Below, one piece after another: positions 39,361 to 48,153 of a stretch of 64,000 nucleotides of DNA. Location of the stretch: contig NZ_JOAG01000054.1 in assembly GCF_000725485.1 (NCBI RefSeq), positions 1 through 64,000 on the forward strand, in the 5' to 3' direction. The notes below the pieces were generated by a model. The model saw only the letters and a list, made by a program, of their open reading frames with translations, ran no database searches and had not been told where the DNA came from. Position 1 is the stretch's first letter, and each line of letters opens with the position of its first letter. This DNA is from Nonomuraea candida (GTDB taxonomy: Bacteria; Actinomycetota; Actinomycetes; Streptosporangiales; Streptosporangiaceae). A program made the position numbers and the translations under genes.

Positions 39361-40758
39361 GTGCCTCGGCTCCCGTCCGTGCGCCGATCCGCCGCGAACA
39401 CCGCCCACGTCCGAACCTCGCGAGCCGTGGCGGCGGGCGTGCAGCAGATCAGGCGTTTCGCAGAGCTTCTGCGCGATCATCCGCCTTTTCGGTGGTCGTG
39501 GATGGGCTCGACCGTCTCGATGCTCGGCAGCCGGATGGTCGGCGTCACCTATCCCCTCCTGGCCTTCACCCTGACCGAGTCACCCGCCTGGATCGGCGGG
39601 GTGATGTTCGCCTCGACGGTGCCCGGCCTGCTCTGGTACATCCCGGCCGGGGCGATCACCGACCGGCTCGGCCCGCGCCGGGTGATGGTGTGCAGCGAGT
39701 CCGCCCGCGTGCTGCTGATGACGGTGCTCTGCGCCGAGATCGCGCTGGGCACGCTGGAGATCTCCCATCTGGTCGTCATCGCCCTGCTGGAGGGCGCCCT
39801 GTCGGTCAGCTCCTCGGTCGCCGAGACCGCGCTGATCCCGACCACCGTCGAGCCCGGCACGGTCGAGACCGCCCTGGCCATGCACGAGACCTCCGTGCAC
39901 GGCATGGTGCTGGCCGGCCGGCCGCTGGGCGGGCTGCTGTTCGGGCTCAAGCCGATCGTCCCCTTCGTGGCCAACGCGCTCATGTTCTTCTCGGCCGCCG
40001 CCCTGCTCGCCCGGCTGCGGCCGGACGACGGCGGCAGGGGCCGGCGGCGGGTGCCGCTGCTGCGTGACATGCGGGCGGGCCTGGGCGAGCTGTGGCACCA
40101 CCGTTTCCTCAGGTCGGCCACGCTCATCACCGCCTTCACCAACCTCATGGTCCAGGGCCTGATCGTGGTGTTCCTGTCGGAGGCGGCCGAGCAGGGGCTG
40201 CCCTCGGCCCTGGCCGGCGTGATCCTGGCCTTCTCCGGCGTGGGCGGGATCATCGGGGCGTTCATCTCGCCCCAGCGCCAGCGCATCTCCCGGCGCATCG
40301 AGGAGAAGGCGTCCCGGCGCGAGTGGGCGGCCTCGCTGGTGGGCTGGCTGGGGCTGGCCCACCGCCAGCGCTCCATGATGCTGGTGCACCTGTGGGCGTG
40401 CGCGGCCGCGCTCGCCCTGCCGCTGGCGCTGGCCCAGGTGTCCTTCTCCTTCGCGCTGGCGCTGCTGGTCGTCGGGCTCGCCGGCGGCCTGAGCAACGTC
40501 ACCCTGCGCACGGTGCTGAGCCGGGTGCCCGCCGACCGGGTCGCCCGGGTGGTCGGGGTGTCCCGCCTGGGCAGCTACAGCGCGGTGGCGATCGGGCCGC
40601 TGCTGGCCACCCTGCTGGTCGGCCGGGTGGAGTCGTACGTGGCGCTGCTCGTCCTGGGCACGCCCATGTTCCTGCTGGCCCTGGCGATGACCATGGTGGG
40701 CAGGTTCAGGAGCAGCCTGACCTCGGCGCCCGACCCGCAACGGGAGCCCGTCTCATAG
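39361..40758 (+). CDS. MFS exporter (macrolide-efflux MFS_3 type)
   Basis: 465 residues from GTG 39361. Features are FRWSWMGSTVSMLGSRMVGV in helix 1, IPAGAITDRLGPRRVMVCSE (motif A) and a late pair of helices with VVGLAGGLSNVTLRTVLSRV, as in MefA-like MFS_3 exporters. An insert of about 35 residues (RQRISRRIEEKASRREWAAS) lies in a cytoplasmic loop. A -10 hexamer TATTCT (39349-39354) stands 6 nt before the GTG with no ribosome-binding site: leaderless. It probably exports a lipophilic compound. The preceding MFS gene is separately promoted. Confidence 0.9.
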   Translation: MPRLPSVRRSAANTAHVRTSRAVAAGVQQIRRFAELLRDHPPFRWSWMGSTVSMLGSRMVGVTYPLLAFTLTESPAWIGGVMFASTVPGLLWYIPAGAITDRLGPRRVMVCSESARVLLMTVLCAEIALGTLEISHLVVIALLEGALSVSSSVAETALIPTTVEPGTVETALAMHETSVHGMVLAGRPLGGLLFGLKPIVPFVANALMFFSAAALLARLRPDDGGRGRRRVPLLRDMRAGLGELWHHRFLRSATLITAFTNLMVQGLIVVFLSEAAEQGLPSALAGVILAFSGVGGIIGAFISPQRQRISRRIEEKASRREWAASLVGWLGLAHRQRSMMLVHLWACAAALALPLALAQVSFSFALALLVVGLAGGLSNVTLRTVLSRVPADRVARVVGVSRLGSYSAVAIGPLLATLLVGRVESYVALLVLGTPMFLLALAMTMVGRFRSSLTSAPDPQREPVS

Positions 40759-40857
40759 CCGATCGATCAGGGCCGCGATGCGGCGCGCCGGCGTGCCGTA
40801 CGCGCAGGCGCCCCGCCCGCTCGACGCCGCGGTGCGGGCGGGGCTGCTGCGACAGTG

Positions 40858-41168
40858 CGACGCGCGGTCGATCCCGTTGTCGGCCAGGGGGATCCTGATG
40901 TCCCGGTAGGCGGTGGTGAGGGCCGGACGGCCGCCGCCGTCGAGGGTGAAGTCGCCGAAGACCTTGGTCACCCCGCCGAGGGCGAGGTGGAAGTGGCTCT
41001 GCTCGCCTCCGGCCGCGCCCTTGATGCGGATGAGGAGATGGGTGTACGCGGACAGGTTCGTGTGGACGTCGCTGCCGAACCAGCCGCAGTCGGCGTACCG
41101 CAGGCTGAGCGCCCCGCCGGAGACGGCGCCCGAGCGTAGGTGGGCGTGATGACCAGGACGGTGCTCAT
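40858..41168 (-). pseudogene. Chimeric remnant: GT2 start fused to a carbohydrate-module fragment
   Basis: The minus strand starts with a GAGGAG site and ATG 41168, reading MSTVLVITPTY, the classic start of GT2 polyprenol-phosphate-mannose synthases. After about 12 codons the family similarity ends. A second frame at 41133-40858 encodes SGGALSLRYADCGWFGSDVH, then AYTHLLIRIKGAAGGEQSHF and LALGGVTKVFGDFTLDGG, resembling a carbohydrate-binding/glucanase-associated beta-sandwich. Neither part is complete. A deletion has joined two genes. Its start lies 9 bp after the mannosyltransferase gene, so an intact GT2 gene once belonged to that operon (inference). Confidence 0.6.
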
Positions 41169-41177
41169 GATCGCTCC

Positions 41178-42656
41178 TCAGCTCGCGTGCCGATAGTCCG
41201 GCCAGGTGGTCGTCCACGGGGCCAGCGGCCCCGAGCAGACCGTCAGGGGCAGGCCCTGCTCCTCGTTCACGACGCCGGTGCCGTGGTCGATGGTCCCGGC
41301 GGGCTCACAGTGCGCGAAGCGTTCCCGCAGGCGGTGCGGCGGCAGCCCCACGGCGACCACGGCCCGCGCCGTCTCCGGCGGCGGTCCCTGGTACCACAGC
41401 TCGTTGTGCCCGCTGTGGACGGGGATGTGCGGCGCGAACCGGTCCAGCGCGCCGGCCTCGCCGTAGTTCGAGGTGAGCACGACCGCGCCCGGCGGCAGCG
41501 TCCGGTGCACCGCTGCCACCTGGGAGACGAAGCGCGGCCAGCCCACCGACTCCCTGGACACCTCGTTGGGCGAGTACGTGAGCGCCGGCAGCGGCAGCAG
41601 GGGCAGCGCCACGGCGATCCCGACGGTCGAGGCGCCGAGCAGCCCGCCCCACACCGCCCGCCGCCGGGCGGCGCGGCGCTCCATCCAGGCGGTGACGGGC
41701 ACGCAGCCGGCCACGAAGGCGAAGACCAGGCTGCCCGCCACGTAGTCGGCCCGCCCGCCCGACACCCAGCCGAGCAGGATCGTCACCAGGGCCGCGATCG
41801 CCAGCGACCGGGTCTCCCGCCGCCGGTACAACCAGCGCCACCCGGCCACGGCGATGGCGAACGCCCCCATGCTGAGCAGCGCCACCAGCATCGGCAGGAA
41901 CATGACGCGGTTCAGCGGCTCGCTGAGCACGGAGGCCATGGTGAGCTGCGGCCAGCCGTTGACGGCCTGGTAGAGCACGTTCGGCGCGGCGATCACGGCG
42001 GCCAGGAGCGCGCCGGACCAGAACCACCGGTCGGCGAAGACGGCGCGCGGCCCCTTCACCGCCAGGCCGGCGGTGATGAGCAGGCCGGTGGCCAGCCCGG
42101 TGACCAGCAGCACGATGAGGTGCTTGTTGAACGTGGCGGCCCCGGCGACCGCGCCGGCCGCCACCCACCACCGCCCGTCGCCGCGCAGCAGCGCCCGCAC
42201 CGCGCACAGCAGGCAGGCCGTCCAGAACACGAAGTCGGCCGACTGGGTCAGCAGGGTGTGCCCGGCGAGCAGGGGGAACATCCCGGTGCCGAGGCCGGCG
42301 GCGGCGAGCGTCTGCGCGCCCGCCCGGCCGCCCAGCTCCCGCGTGATCGCGGCGCCGAGCAGGATCAGCGCCGCCGTGCACAGCGCGGGGACGACCCGCA
42401 GGCCGACGATGGTGTCCCCGAACAGCTCCGTGGACAGCCGGGCCAGGAGCGGGGTGAGCGGGGGCTGGTCGAAGTACCCCCAGGCGGGGGTCTGGCCGAG
42501 CAGGCGGAAGTAGAGCTCGTCGCGGTGGTAGCCGTACCACGGGCTCATCGTCATCAGGGTGACCACGACGGCGCCCGCGATGGGGGCGACCGTGCGCCAG
42601 GCGAACGCCGGCGGCGCGGGGGCGGTGGCCGGAGCGTGGGGGGTCTGGAGAAGCAT
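41178..42656 (-). CDS. GT39/ArnT-like polyprenol-phosphate-sugar transferase
   Basis: 492 residues with about 10-11 membrane helices in the first 380 residues and a C-terminal extracytoplasmic domain. The catalytic loop after helix 1 is SPWYGYHRDELYFRLLG (Asp-Glu pair), and the second conserved loop is WGYFDQPPLTPLLARLS, both typical of the PMT_2/GT39-GT83 group that transfers a sugar from a polyprenyl phosphate donor outside the membrane. GGAGG lies before ATG 42656. It is followed by a truncated GT2 gene that could once have made its donor. Confidence 0.9.
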   Translation of the reverse strand: MLLQTPHAPATAPAPPAFAWRTVAPIAGAVVVTLMTMSPWYGYHRDELYFRLLGQTPAWGYFDQPPLTPLLARLSTELFGDTIVGLRVVPALCTAALILLGAAITRELGGRAGAQTLAAAGLGTGMFPLLAGHTLLTQSADFVFWTACLLCAVRALLRGDGRWWVAAGAVAGAATFNKHLIVLLVTGLATGLLITAGLAVKGPRAVFADRWFWSGALLAAVIAAPNVLYQAVNGWPQLTMASVLSEPLNRVMFLPMLVALLSMGAFAIAVAGWRWLYRRRETRSLAIAALVTILLGWVSGGRADYVAGSLVFAFVAGCVPVTAWMERRAARRRAVWGGLLGASTVGIAVALPLLPLPALTYSPNEVSRESVGWPRFVSQVAAVHRTLPPGAVVLTSNYGEAGALDRFAPHIPVHSGHNELWYQGPPPETARAVVAVGLPPHRLRERFAHCEPAGTIDHGTGVVNEEQGLPLTVCSGPLAPWTTTWPDYRHAS

Positions 42657-42715
42657 GCCTCCACGGTTTCCGACGGCCCCCCGGCCTGTCGTCTGGCCGG
42701 GAGCAGAACGTGGGG

Positions 42716-43393
42716 TCAGCCCCCGGGCATAGCCGGCGGCTCCCCCGGGCGGACCACGCCGTGGTCGAAGGCGAAGACGACCGCCGCCGCGCGGTCGCGC
42801 ACCGCCAGTTTCGTGAAGATCCGGCCGACGTGGGTCTTGATCGTGCCCTCGCCGACCACGAGCCGCCGGGCGATCTCGGCGTTGGTGAGCCCGCGTCCGA
42901 CGAGCCGGAGCACGTCGAGCTCGCGGGAGGTGAGGTCGCCGAGCCTGCGGACGGCGTCGGGGTCGGTCACCGGGTCGTTGCGGTAACGCCGCAGGACCCG
43001 CCCGCAGACGCCGGGGTCGAGCCAGCCGTCGCCCGCCGCGACCGCGCGCACGGCCCGCTGGATGTCCTCGGCCGGGGCGTCCTTGAGGCAGAACCCCGAC
43101 GCGCCGGCCCGCAGCGCCGCGGCGAGCACGGCGTCCTCCCCGAACGTGGTCAGCACCAGGACGCGGGTCGCCGGATCAGCGGCCAGCAGGGCGCGGGTGG
43201 CCTCGACGCCGTCCATGTGCGGCATGCGGATGTCCATGACCACCGCGTCGGGCCGCACGCGCGCCACCTCCGCCAGCGCGGCCCGGCCGTCGGCCGCCTC
43301 ACCGGCCACGTCGAACCCGTACGGCTCGCGCAGGATCGTGCGCAGTCCCGCCCTGGCCAGCTCCTGGTCGTCGACCAGCACCACCGAGATCAT
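42716..43393 (-). CDS. NarL/LuxR-type response regulator
   Basis: 225 residues. The receiver begins MISVVLVDDQELARAGLRTI; the phosphoacceptor Asp is in AVVMDIRMPHMDGVEATRAL (about residue 54). The C-terminal LuxR domain reads LTSRELDVLRLVGRGLTNAE with GEGTIKTHVGRIF. The ATG overlaps the kinase stop (ATGA, 43390-43393), so the pair is translationally coupled. The regulon is not evident; the GT39 gene lies next downstream on the same strand. Confidence 0.94.
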   Translation of the reverse strand: MISVVLVDDQELARAGLRTILREPYGFDVAGEAADGRAALAEVARVRPDAVVMDIRMPHMDGVEATRALLAADPATRVLVLTTFGEDAVLAAALRAGASGFCLKDAPAEDIQRAVRAVAAGDGWLDPGVCGRVLRRYRNDPVTDPDAVRRLGDLTSRELDVLRLVGRGLTNAEIARRLVVGEGTIKTHVGRIFTKLAVRDRAAAVVFAFDHGVVRPGEPPAMPGG

Positions 43394-44520
43394 GCGGGCA
43401 GCTCCGCCCGGACGACCCAGTCGTCGCCCTCGGGGCCGGCGGTGACGTGGCCGCCGACCATGCGCACCCGGTCGGCCATCGCGCGAAGTCCCATGCCGCC
43501 ATTGTGGCGCGGCGGGCGGCCGGGCAGGGGGTTGGTGACGGTGGCGTGCACGGCGCCCTCCTCGGAGACGCGCAGCCGCACCGCGACGGGGCAGCGGGGG
43601 GCGTGGCGGCTGGCGTTGGCCAGCGCCTCCTGGACCAGCCGGTAGAGCACCATGCCGGTCGTCGGGCCGACCACCGGCAGCTCGCCCTCGACGCTCGACT
43701 CCAGCTCCAGGCCCGCCGTGCGGTATTCGTCGAACAGCTCGCGCAGCCGGGGCGCGGTGGGCTGCGGGGCGACCACGGCGGAGCCCGCGCCCTCCTCCTC
43801 GGCCAGCACCCGCACCACCTTGCGCAGCTCGGCCATGCTCTGCCTGGCCAGGCGCTCGGCCTCGGCGATCCCCGCCGCCGCCTCCTTCGGGTCGTGTTCG
43901 AGCGCCAGGCGCACGCCGCCCAGGTGCAGCACGGTCACGGCGAGCGTGTGGGCGACGATGTCGTGCAGGTCGGCGGCCAGGCGCTGCCGCTCGGCCAGGG
44001 CCGCCGCGGCGGTGGCGGCGCTCTCCGCCCGGTGCAGCCGCTCGCTCACCTCGGTGCGGTAGCGGGCGGCCCAGGTGCCCCAGAAGACGAGCGTGACGGC
44101 GGCCATCCAGTTGGGCCAGCCGGGGTCGGGCGAGGTGAACGCGGCCGCGACCACCACGGCGAGCGAGGCGAGCCACATGGCGATGCCCGGCCACAGCCGC
44201 AGGGTCAGCGCGGCGAACGCGATGGAGAGCACCAGCACGAACCAGCCGACGCTGTTGACGGCGAGCCCGGTCAGCGCCGCTATGGCCGCGGGCGCCAGCA
44301 GCCCGGCCACCTCGGCGGCCCGGCCCGGCGTGGTGCGCACGATGACGAGACCGAGCACGAACAAGGCGCCCCCACCGGCGAACGGCCAGGCGCAGCCACA
44401 GCCACGCATGATCGCCTGCGCCCACGACAGCCCCACGAGCAGCGCCAGCAGGCCGAGGTCAACCGGCGGGAGGTCAGCACCCGCCCATCGTAGGAACAGG
44501 GGCGTTGCGTCCGCATCCAC
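43390..44520 (-). CDS. Sensor histidine kinase (NarX/DesK-like)
   Basis: 376 residues from GTG 44520. Five or six helices in the N-terminal half (about 15-160) with little outside sequence suggest a membrane-embedded sensor. The phosphoacceptor His is in AADLHDIVAHTLAVTVLHLG, and the ATPase domain has VQEALANASRHAPRCPVAV with GGMGLRAMADRVRMVGGHV. No obvious ribosome-binding site precedes the GTG. The open frame runs on upstream through the 30-bp repeats, but that part is not protein-like. It forms a pair with the overlapping regulator. Confidence 0.9.
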   Translation of the reverse strand: MDADATPLFLRWAGADLPPVDLGLLALLVGLSWAQAIMRGCGCAWPFAGGGALFVLGLVIVRTTPGRAAEVAGLLAPAAIAALTGLAVNSVGWFVLVLSIAFAALTLRLWPGIAMWLASLAVVVAAAFTSPDPGWPNWMAAVTLVFWGTWAARYRTEVSERLHRAESAATAAAALAERQRLAADLHDIVAHTLAVTVLHLGGVRLALEHDPKEAAAGIAEAERLARQSMAELRKVVRVLAEEEGAGSAVVAPQPTAPRLRELFDEYRTAGLELESSVEGELPVVGPTTGMVLYRLVQEALANASRHAPRCPVAVRLRVSEEGAVHATVTNPLPGRPPRHNGGMGLRAMADRVRMVGGHVTAGPEGDDWVVRAELPA

Positions 44521-44550
44521 CCGTGGTGATACCCGAGGTCCCCCTACGGT

Positions 44551-44640
44551 CGGACGCCGCGAAGGCTCGGCGATCACCAGCCGCCGCCGCGAAGGCTCGG
44601 CGATCACCAGCCGCCGCCGCGAAGGCTCGGCGATCACCAG
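44551..44640. repeat. Three 30-bp repeats that include the CHRD gene stop codon
   Basis: Exact 30-bp periods at 44551-44580, 44581-44610 and 44611-44640 with the core CGAAGGCTCGGCGATCACCA. The copy at 44611-44640 contains the last codons (Trp-stop) of the CHRD-domain gene; the other two repeat that 3' end beyond the stop. Confidence 0.9.
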
Positions 44641-45536
44641 TCGCCGCTGTGGAGCTGGCCGCGTACCGCGCCGCCGGGGAACTGGGCGTTGTGCAGGTTG
44701 GCGTACCAGTTGCGGGGGTTGTTCCAGATGCGGCGGGCCACGGCGGCCGACGTCGTGGTGCTGCCCGCCAGGCCGGTGACGCCGGCCGGCAGGCCGCCCT
44801 TGGCCTCGAAGAAGGGCACGACGACGGGCCCGTTCTTGCCCTTCGGGGCGCGGTGGATGTGCGCGGCGGTCGGCGCGGCGATCCGCTTCCAGGCGGCGGC
44901 GAACCAGACCCGCCGGCCCTCCGGCTGCACCAGCCAGGCGGCGCGGCCGTCGGCGTCGCCGACCTTCGTGCCGGGCGCGCGGACCTCCTGCCGCCCGTCG
45001 GCCTGCGTGGTCAGGGTGCGGCCGAACCCGTGCGCGAGCACCGACTCCATGGACACCGGCCGGACCCGGTGCAGCTGCGCCCGCACGGCGCCGCCGCCGA
45101 ACTCGGCGTTGTGCAGATTGGCGTACCAGTTCTGCGGGTTGCCGAGGATGCGGCCGAGCAGGCCGCGGTCCTTGACGATGACCGTGCCCTTGACGGCGTG
45201 GAGCTGGGCGGGCAGCGCCTTGGCGAAGAACGGGATCTTCACCTCGCCGTTCCGGCCCGCCGCGCCCCGGTGGATGTGGAACCCGCTGGGCGCCTTCACC
45301 CCGTGCCACCGCACCGCGTAGTCCACCCGCTGCCCGTGGACGCGGAAGACGGCCAGCGCGCCGCCGTCCTTGTCGCCGACCTTCGCACCGGGGACGGGGA
45401 CCTCGTTCGCGCCCGTCAGAGAGGCGGCCAGATAGACGGGGGTGGCGCCCGACCGCGCGGCGGCCGGGGTGACGGAGGTGGCGATCAGAGCCGTGGCGAC
45501 GGCCAGGCCGGGAAGAGCGAGGGTGCGCTTGTTCAT
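44634..45536 (-). CDS. Secreted protein with two CHRD domains
   Basis: 300 residues from ATG 45536. Signal peptide at 1-27 (ending AAA-RS). Two CHRD-type beta modules follow: residues about 34-155, with YLAASLTGANEVPVPGAKVG and FHIHRGAAGRNGEV, and about 165-300, with AHIHRAPKGKNGPVVVPFFE. Both end in a WYANLHNAxFxGGAVRxQL block. CHRD domains are found in chordin and in many secreted bacterial proteins of unknown function; the His residues suggest metal binding. Its last codons are in a 30-bp repeat. Confidence 0.9.
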   Translation of the reverse strand: MNKRTLALPGLAVATALIATSVTPAAARSGATPVYLAASLTGANEVPVPGAKVGDKDGGALAVFRVHGQRVDYAVRWHGVKAPSGFHIHRGAAGRNGEVKIPFFAKALPAQLHAVKGTVIVKDRGLLGRILGNPQNWYANLHNAEFGGGAVRAQLHRVRPVSMESVLAHGFGRTLTTQADGRQEVRAPGTKVGDADGRAAWLVQPEGRRVWFAAAWKRIAAPTAAHIHRAPKGKNGPVVVPFFEAKGGLPAGVTGLAGSTTTSAAVARRIWNNPRNWYANLHNAQFPGGAVRGQLHSGDW

Positions 45537-45630
45537 GGTCGGCCCTTTCGGTGCCTCTTCGGTGAGGCCGGATTGGTTGCTCCTGAGAGGTACGGGCCGC
45601 GTCATGAGCCGGGTTCAATCGGCCGGGCCG

Positions 45631-46827
45631 TCAGGCGAACGCGCTGATCCCGGTGATCGACTTGCCGACGATCAGGGTGTTCATCTCCCGGGAGCCCTCG
45701 AACGAGTAGACGCCCTCCGCGTCGGCGAAGAGCTTGGCGATCTCGTGCTCCAGCACGATGCCGTTGCCCCCGAACAGCTCCCTGGCCCAGGCCACCACCT
45801 CGCGCATGCGGGTGGTGGTGACGGCCTTGGCCAGCGCCGCCTGCTGCGCGGTGGCGCGGCCCGCGGCGACGAGCTGGTTGAGCCGGACGGCCATGCCGAA
45901 CATCGCGGTGACGTTGCCGACCATCTTGACCAGCAGGTCCTGGACCATCTGGTAGGAGGCGATGGGCTTGCCGAACTGGCGGCGGGTGACGGCGTACTCG
46001 CGGGCCAGCTCGTAGGCGCGCATCGCGATGCCGAGCGCCTGCCAGGCCACGCCGCCACGGGTCTTGGCCAGGACCTTGGCGACGTCGCGGAAGCCGTTGA
46101 CGCGCTGCAGCCGGTCGGACTCGGGCACGCGCACGCCGTCCAGCACGATGTCGGCGTTCTGCACCGTGCGCAGCGCGATCTTGCCCTCGATCTTGGCGGT
46201 GCTCAGGCCGGGCGTGCCGCGCTCGACCACGAAGCCCTTGACCTGGCCGTCGGCCACGTCGCGGGCCCACACGACGATGAGGTCGGCGAACGTGCCGTTG
46301 CCGATCCAGCGCTTGGCGCCGTCCAGCACCCAGGCGCCGCCCTCGCGGCGGGCGGTGGTGCGCATGCCGCCGGAGACGTCGGAGCCGCCCTCCGGCTCGG
46401 TGAGCGCGAACGCCCCGATCCTGCGCATCGCGGCCATGTCGGGGAGCCAGCGGCGGCGCTGCTCCTCGTCGCCGCCGCCGTGAATGCTGCCCATGGCCAG
46501 GCCGGTGTGCACGCCGGAGAACACGGTGAACGACGGGTCGACGCGGGTGAGCTCCAGCGTGAGGAAGCCGGAGAACAGCGGGCCGCGCTCCCGGCCGTCG
46601 CCGAACTCCGGGAAGGCGTATCCGGCCAGGCGCAGCTCGGCGAACTTCCCGATCGCCTCCATGGGGAAGCGCGAGCTCTCCCAGGCCGGGTTCACCAGCG
46701 GCTTGACCTCGCGTTCGAGGTAGTCGCGGACGGCCGCCAGCTCGGCGCGCTCGGCGGGGGCGAGCAGCTCCTGGAAGCCGAAGAAGTCGGGGTCGGTGTC
46801 AATGTGCCGGGGCATCGGCGTCTCCAT
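45631..46827 (-). CDS. Acyl-CoA dehydrogenase, glutaryl-CoA dehydrogenase-like
   Basis: 398 residues. The signatures are GAFALTEPEGGSDVSGGMRT (FAD and substrate binding), GGVAWQALGIAMRAYELARE and the C-terminal ARELFGGNGIVLEHEIAKLF. The N-terminal DFFGFQELLAPAERAELAAV matches the glutaryl-CoA dehydrogenase branch. It would oxidise an acyl-CoA, passing electrons to ETF. ATG 46827 or the internal ATG 46815 (MPRHIDTD) may be used. The CoA-transferase gene is 37 bp upstream on the same strand, so the two form one operon. Confidence 0.92.
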   Translation of the reverse strand: METPMPRHIDTDPDFFGFQELLAPAERAELAAVRDYLEREVKPLVNPAWESSRFPMEAIGKFAELRLAGYAFPEFGDGRERGPLFSGFLTLELTRVDPSFTVFSGVHTGLAMGSIHGGGDEEQRRRWLPDMAAMRRIGAFALTEPEGGSDVSGGMRTTARREGGAWVLDGAKRWIGNGTFADLIVVWARDVADGQVKGFVVERGTPGLSTAKIEGKIALRTVQNADIVLDGVRVPESDRLQRVNGFRDVAKVLAKTRGGVAWQALGIAMRAYELAREYAVTRRQFGKPIASYQMVQDLLVKMVGNVTAMFGMAVRLNQLVAAGRATAQQAALAKAVTTTRMREVVAWARELFGGNGIVLEHEIAKLFADAEGVYSFEGSREMNTLIVGKSITGISAFA

Positions 46828-46864
46828 CTGCTTGATCTGATCTCGGGGCGGGCGGGTGGCGTGC

Positions 46865-48040
46865 TCAGCTCGCGTCGCGGGCCCGGGCGAGCTCGGCGAG
46901 CACCTCGGCGGTGTGCTGGCCGGGGCGCGGGGCGTGGCGCCGCACGGAGGCCGGGGTGGCGGAGAAGCCCACCGGGACGCCGATCTGCCGGTACGCGCCC
47001 TCGGTCGGGTGCTCGGCCAGGTCGAGCAGGTGGCCGCCGCGTACGTAGTCGTCGTCCGCCGCCTCCTCCAGCCGCAGCACCGGCGCGACCGGGATGTTGT
47101 GCTTGGCGCAGACCTCCATCCACTCGGCGGTGGTCAGCGCCGGGGTGGCCGCCTCGATCATCCGGCTGATCTCCTCGCCGTGCCGGCGCATGTCCAGCGT
47201 GTCCCCGCTGACCAGCGGGTGCCCGGCGAGGTCGGGCCGCCCGGCGGCGGCGAACAGGTCGCGGCAGTTGCCCGGCGTGTACGGCACGATCATCGCCAGC
47301 CCGTCCCTGGTCGGCCGCGCCCGGTGCCCCTTGACCATGGACAGCGTGAACCCGGTGGGCCCCAGCGGCGGCTCGAACGTCCGCCCCTGCAGATGCTCGA
47401 CCAGGTTGAAGGCGAGCAGCGTGTCGGCCATCGGCACCTCGACGAGCTGCCCCTGCCCGGTCGCGCGCTGGTGCACGAGCGCGGCCAGCACGGAGTAGGC
47501 GATGGTGAGCGCGGCGACCTTGTCGGCGAAGATGCTCGGCAGCACCACGGGCGCGCCGATGTCGCCGCTGCGCTCGGCCACGTCCACCAGGCCCGAGGCG
47601 GCCTGCACGGTCTCGTCGTAGGCCGCCAGCCCGGCCCGGTCGGAGTCCGGCCGGAACCCCTGGGCGTGCGCGTAGATCAGCGCCGGATGCGCCTCGGCCA
47701 GGCTCTCGTAGTCGAGCCCCAGCCGGCGCAGCGCGCCGATGCGCATGTTGGTGACGAGGATGTCGGCCCGGCCGATCAGGTCGAGCGCCCGCGCGCGGCC
47801 CTCGTCGTCCTTGAGGTCGAGGGCGACGCTGCGCTTGTTGCGGTTGACGTTGAGGTGCAGCGGGGTCATCCCCGGGGTGCGGCACACGGTGCCGGCGCGT
47901 ACGGTGTCGCGCGGCGACTCGATCTTGACGACGTCCGCGCCCAGGTCGCCGAGGATCTGGGCGGCGTACGGGCCCATGACCACGGTCGCCAGATCCACCA
48001 CCCGGACGCCGGCCAGCGGCCCTTTTCCGGTCTGTGCCAT
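46865..48040 (-). CDS. Class III (CaiB/BaiF) acyl-CoA transferase
   Basis: 391 residues from ATG 48040 with GGGAGG 7 nt away. Family blocks are LAGVRVVDLATVVMGPYAAQ, ADVVKIESPRDTVR, LNVNRNKRSVALDLKDDEGR and the catalytic Asp region near AAYDETVQAASGL. These enzymes transfer CoA between carboxylic acids. With the GCDH-like dehydrogenase and a LysR regulator it forms a module also known for glutarate use, in which CoA is transferred to glutarate and the product is oxidised. That pathway is inference. Confidence 0.92.
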   Translation of the reverse strand: MAQTGKGPLAGVRVVDLATVVMGPYAAQILGDLGADVVKIESPRDTVRAGTVCRTPGMTPLHLNVNRNKRSVALDLKDDEGRARALDLIGRADILVTNMRIGALRRLGLDYESLAEAHPALIYAHAQGFRPDSDRAGLAAYDETVQAASGLVDVAERSGDIGAPVVLPSIFADKVAALTIAYSVLAALVHQRATGQGQLVEVPMADTLLAFNLVEHLQGRTFEPPLGPTGFTLSMVKGHRARPTRDGLAMIVPYTPGNCRDLFAAAGRPDLAGHPLVSGDTLDMRRHGEEISRMIEAATPALTTAEWMEVCAKHNIPVAPVLRLEEAADDDYVRGGHLLDLAEHPTEGAYRQIGVPVGFSATPASVRRHAPRPGQHTAEVLAELARARDAS

Positions 48041-48063
48041 CACGACCTCCCATAGGCAGATAA

Positions 48064-48076
48064 TTAGTCCCGCTAA
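48064..48076. promoter_or_regulatory. Inverted repeat TTAG-TCCCG-CTAA upstream of the CoA-transferase gene
   Basis: Short T-n-A type dyad 24 bp before the ATG of the CoA-transferase gene and 78 bp from the LysR stop. It is in the only AT-rich part of the gap and could be a LysR site or core promoter. Both genes read in the same direction, so LysR would act at a distance from its own promoter. Confidence 0.4.
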
Positions 48077-48153
48077 CTATGGTAGGCGCGGGCGCCCCCG
48101 AACCCCAAAGCGGTAATGACACCAACTGGCGAACAATGGCGTGACCGCGCCGG

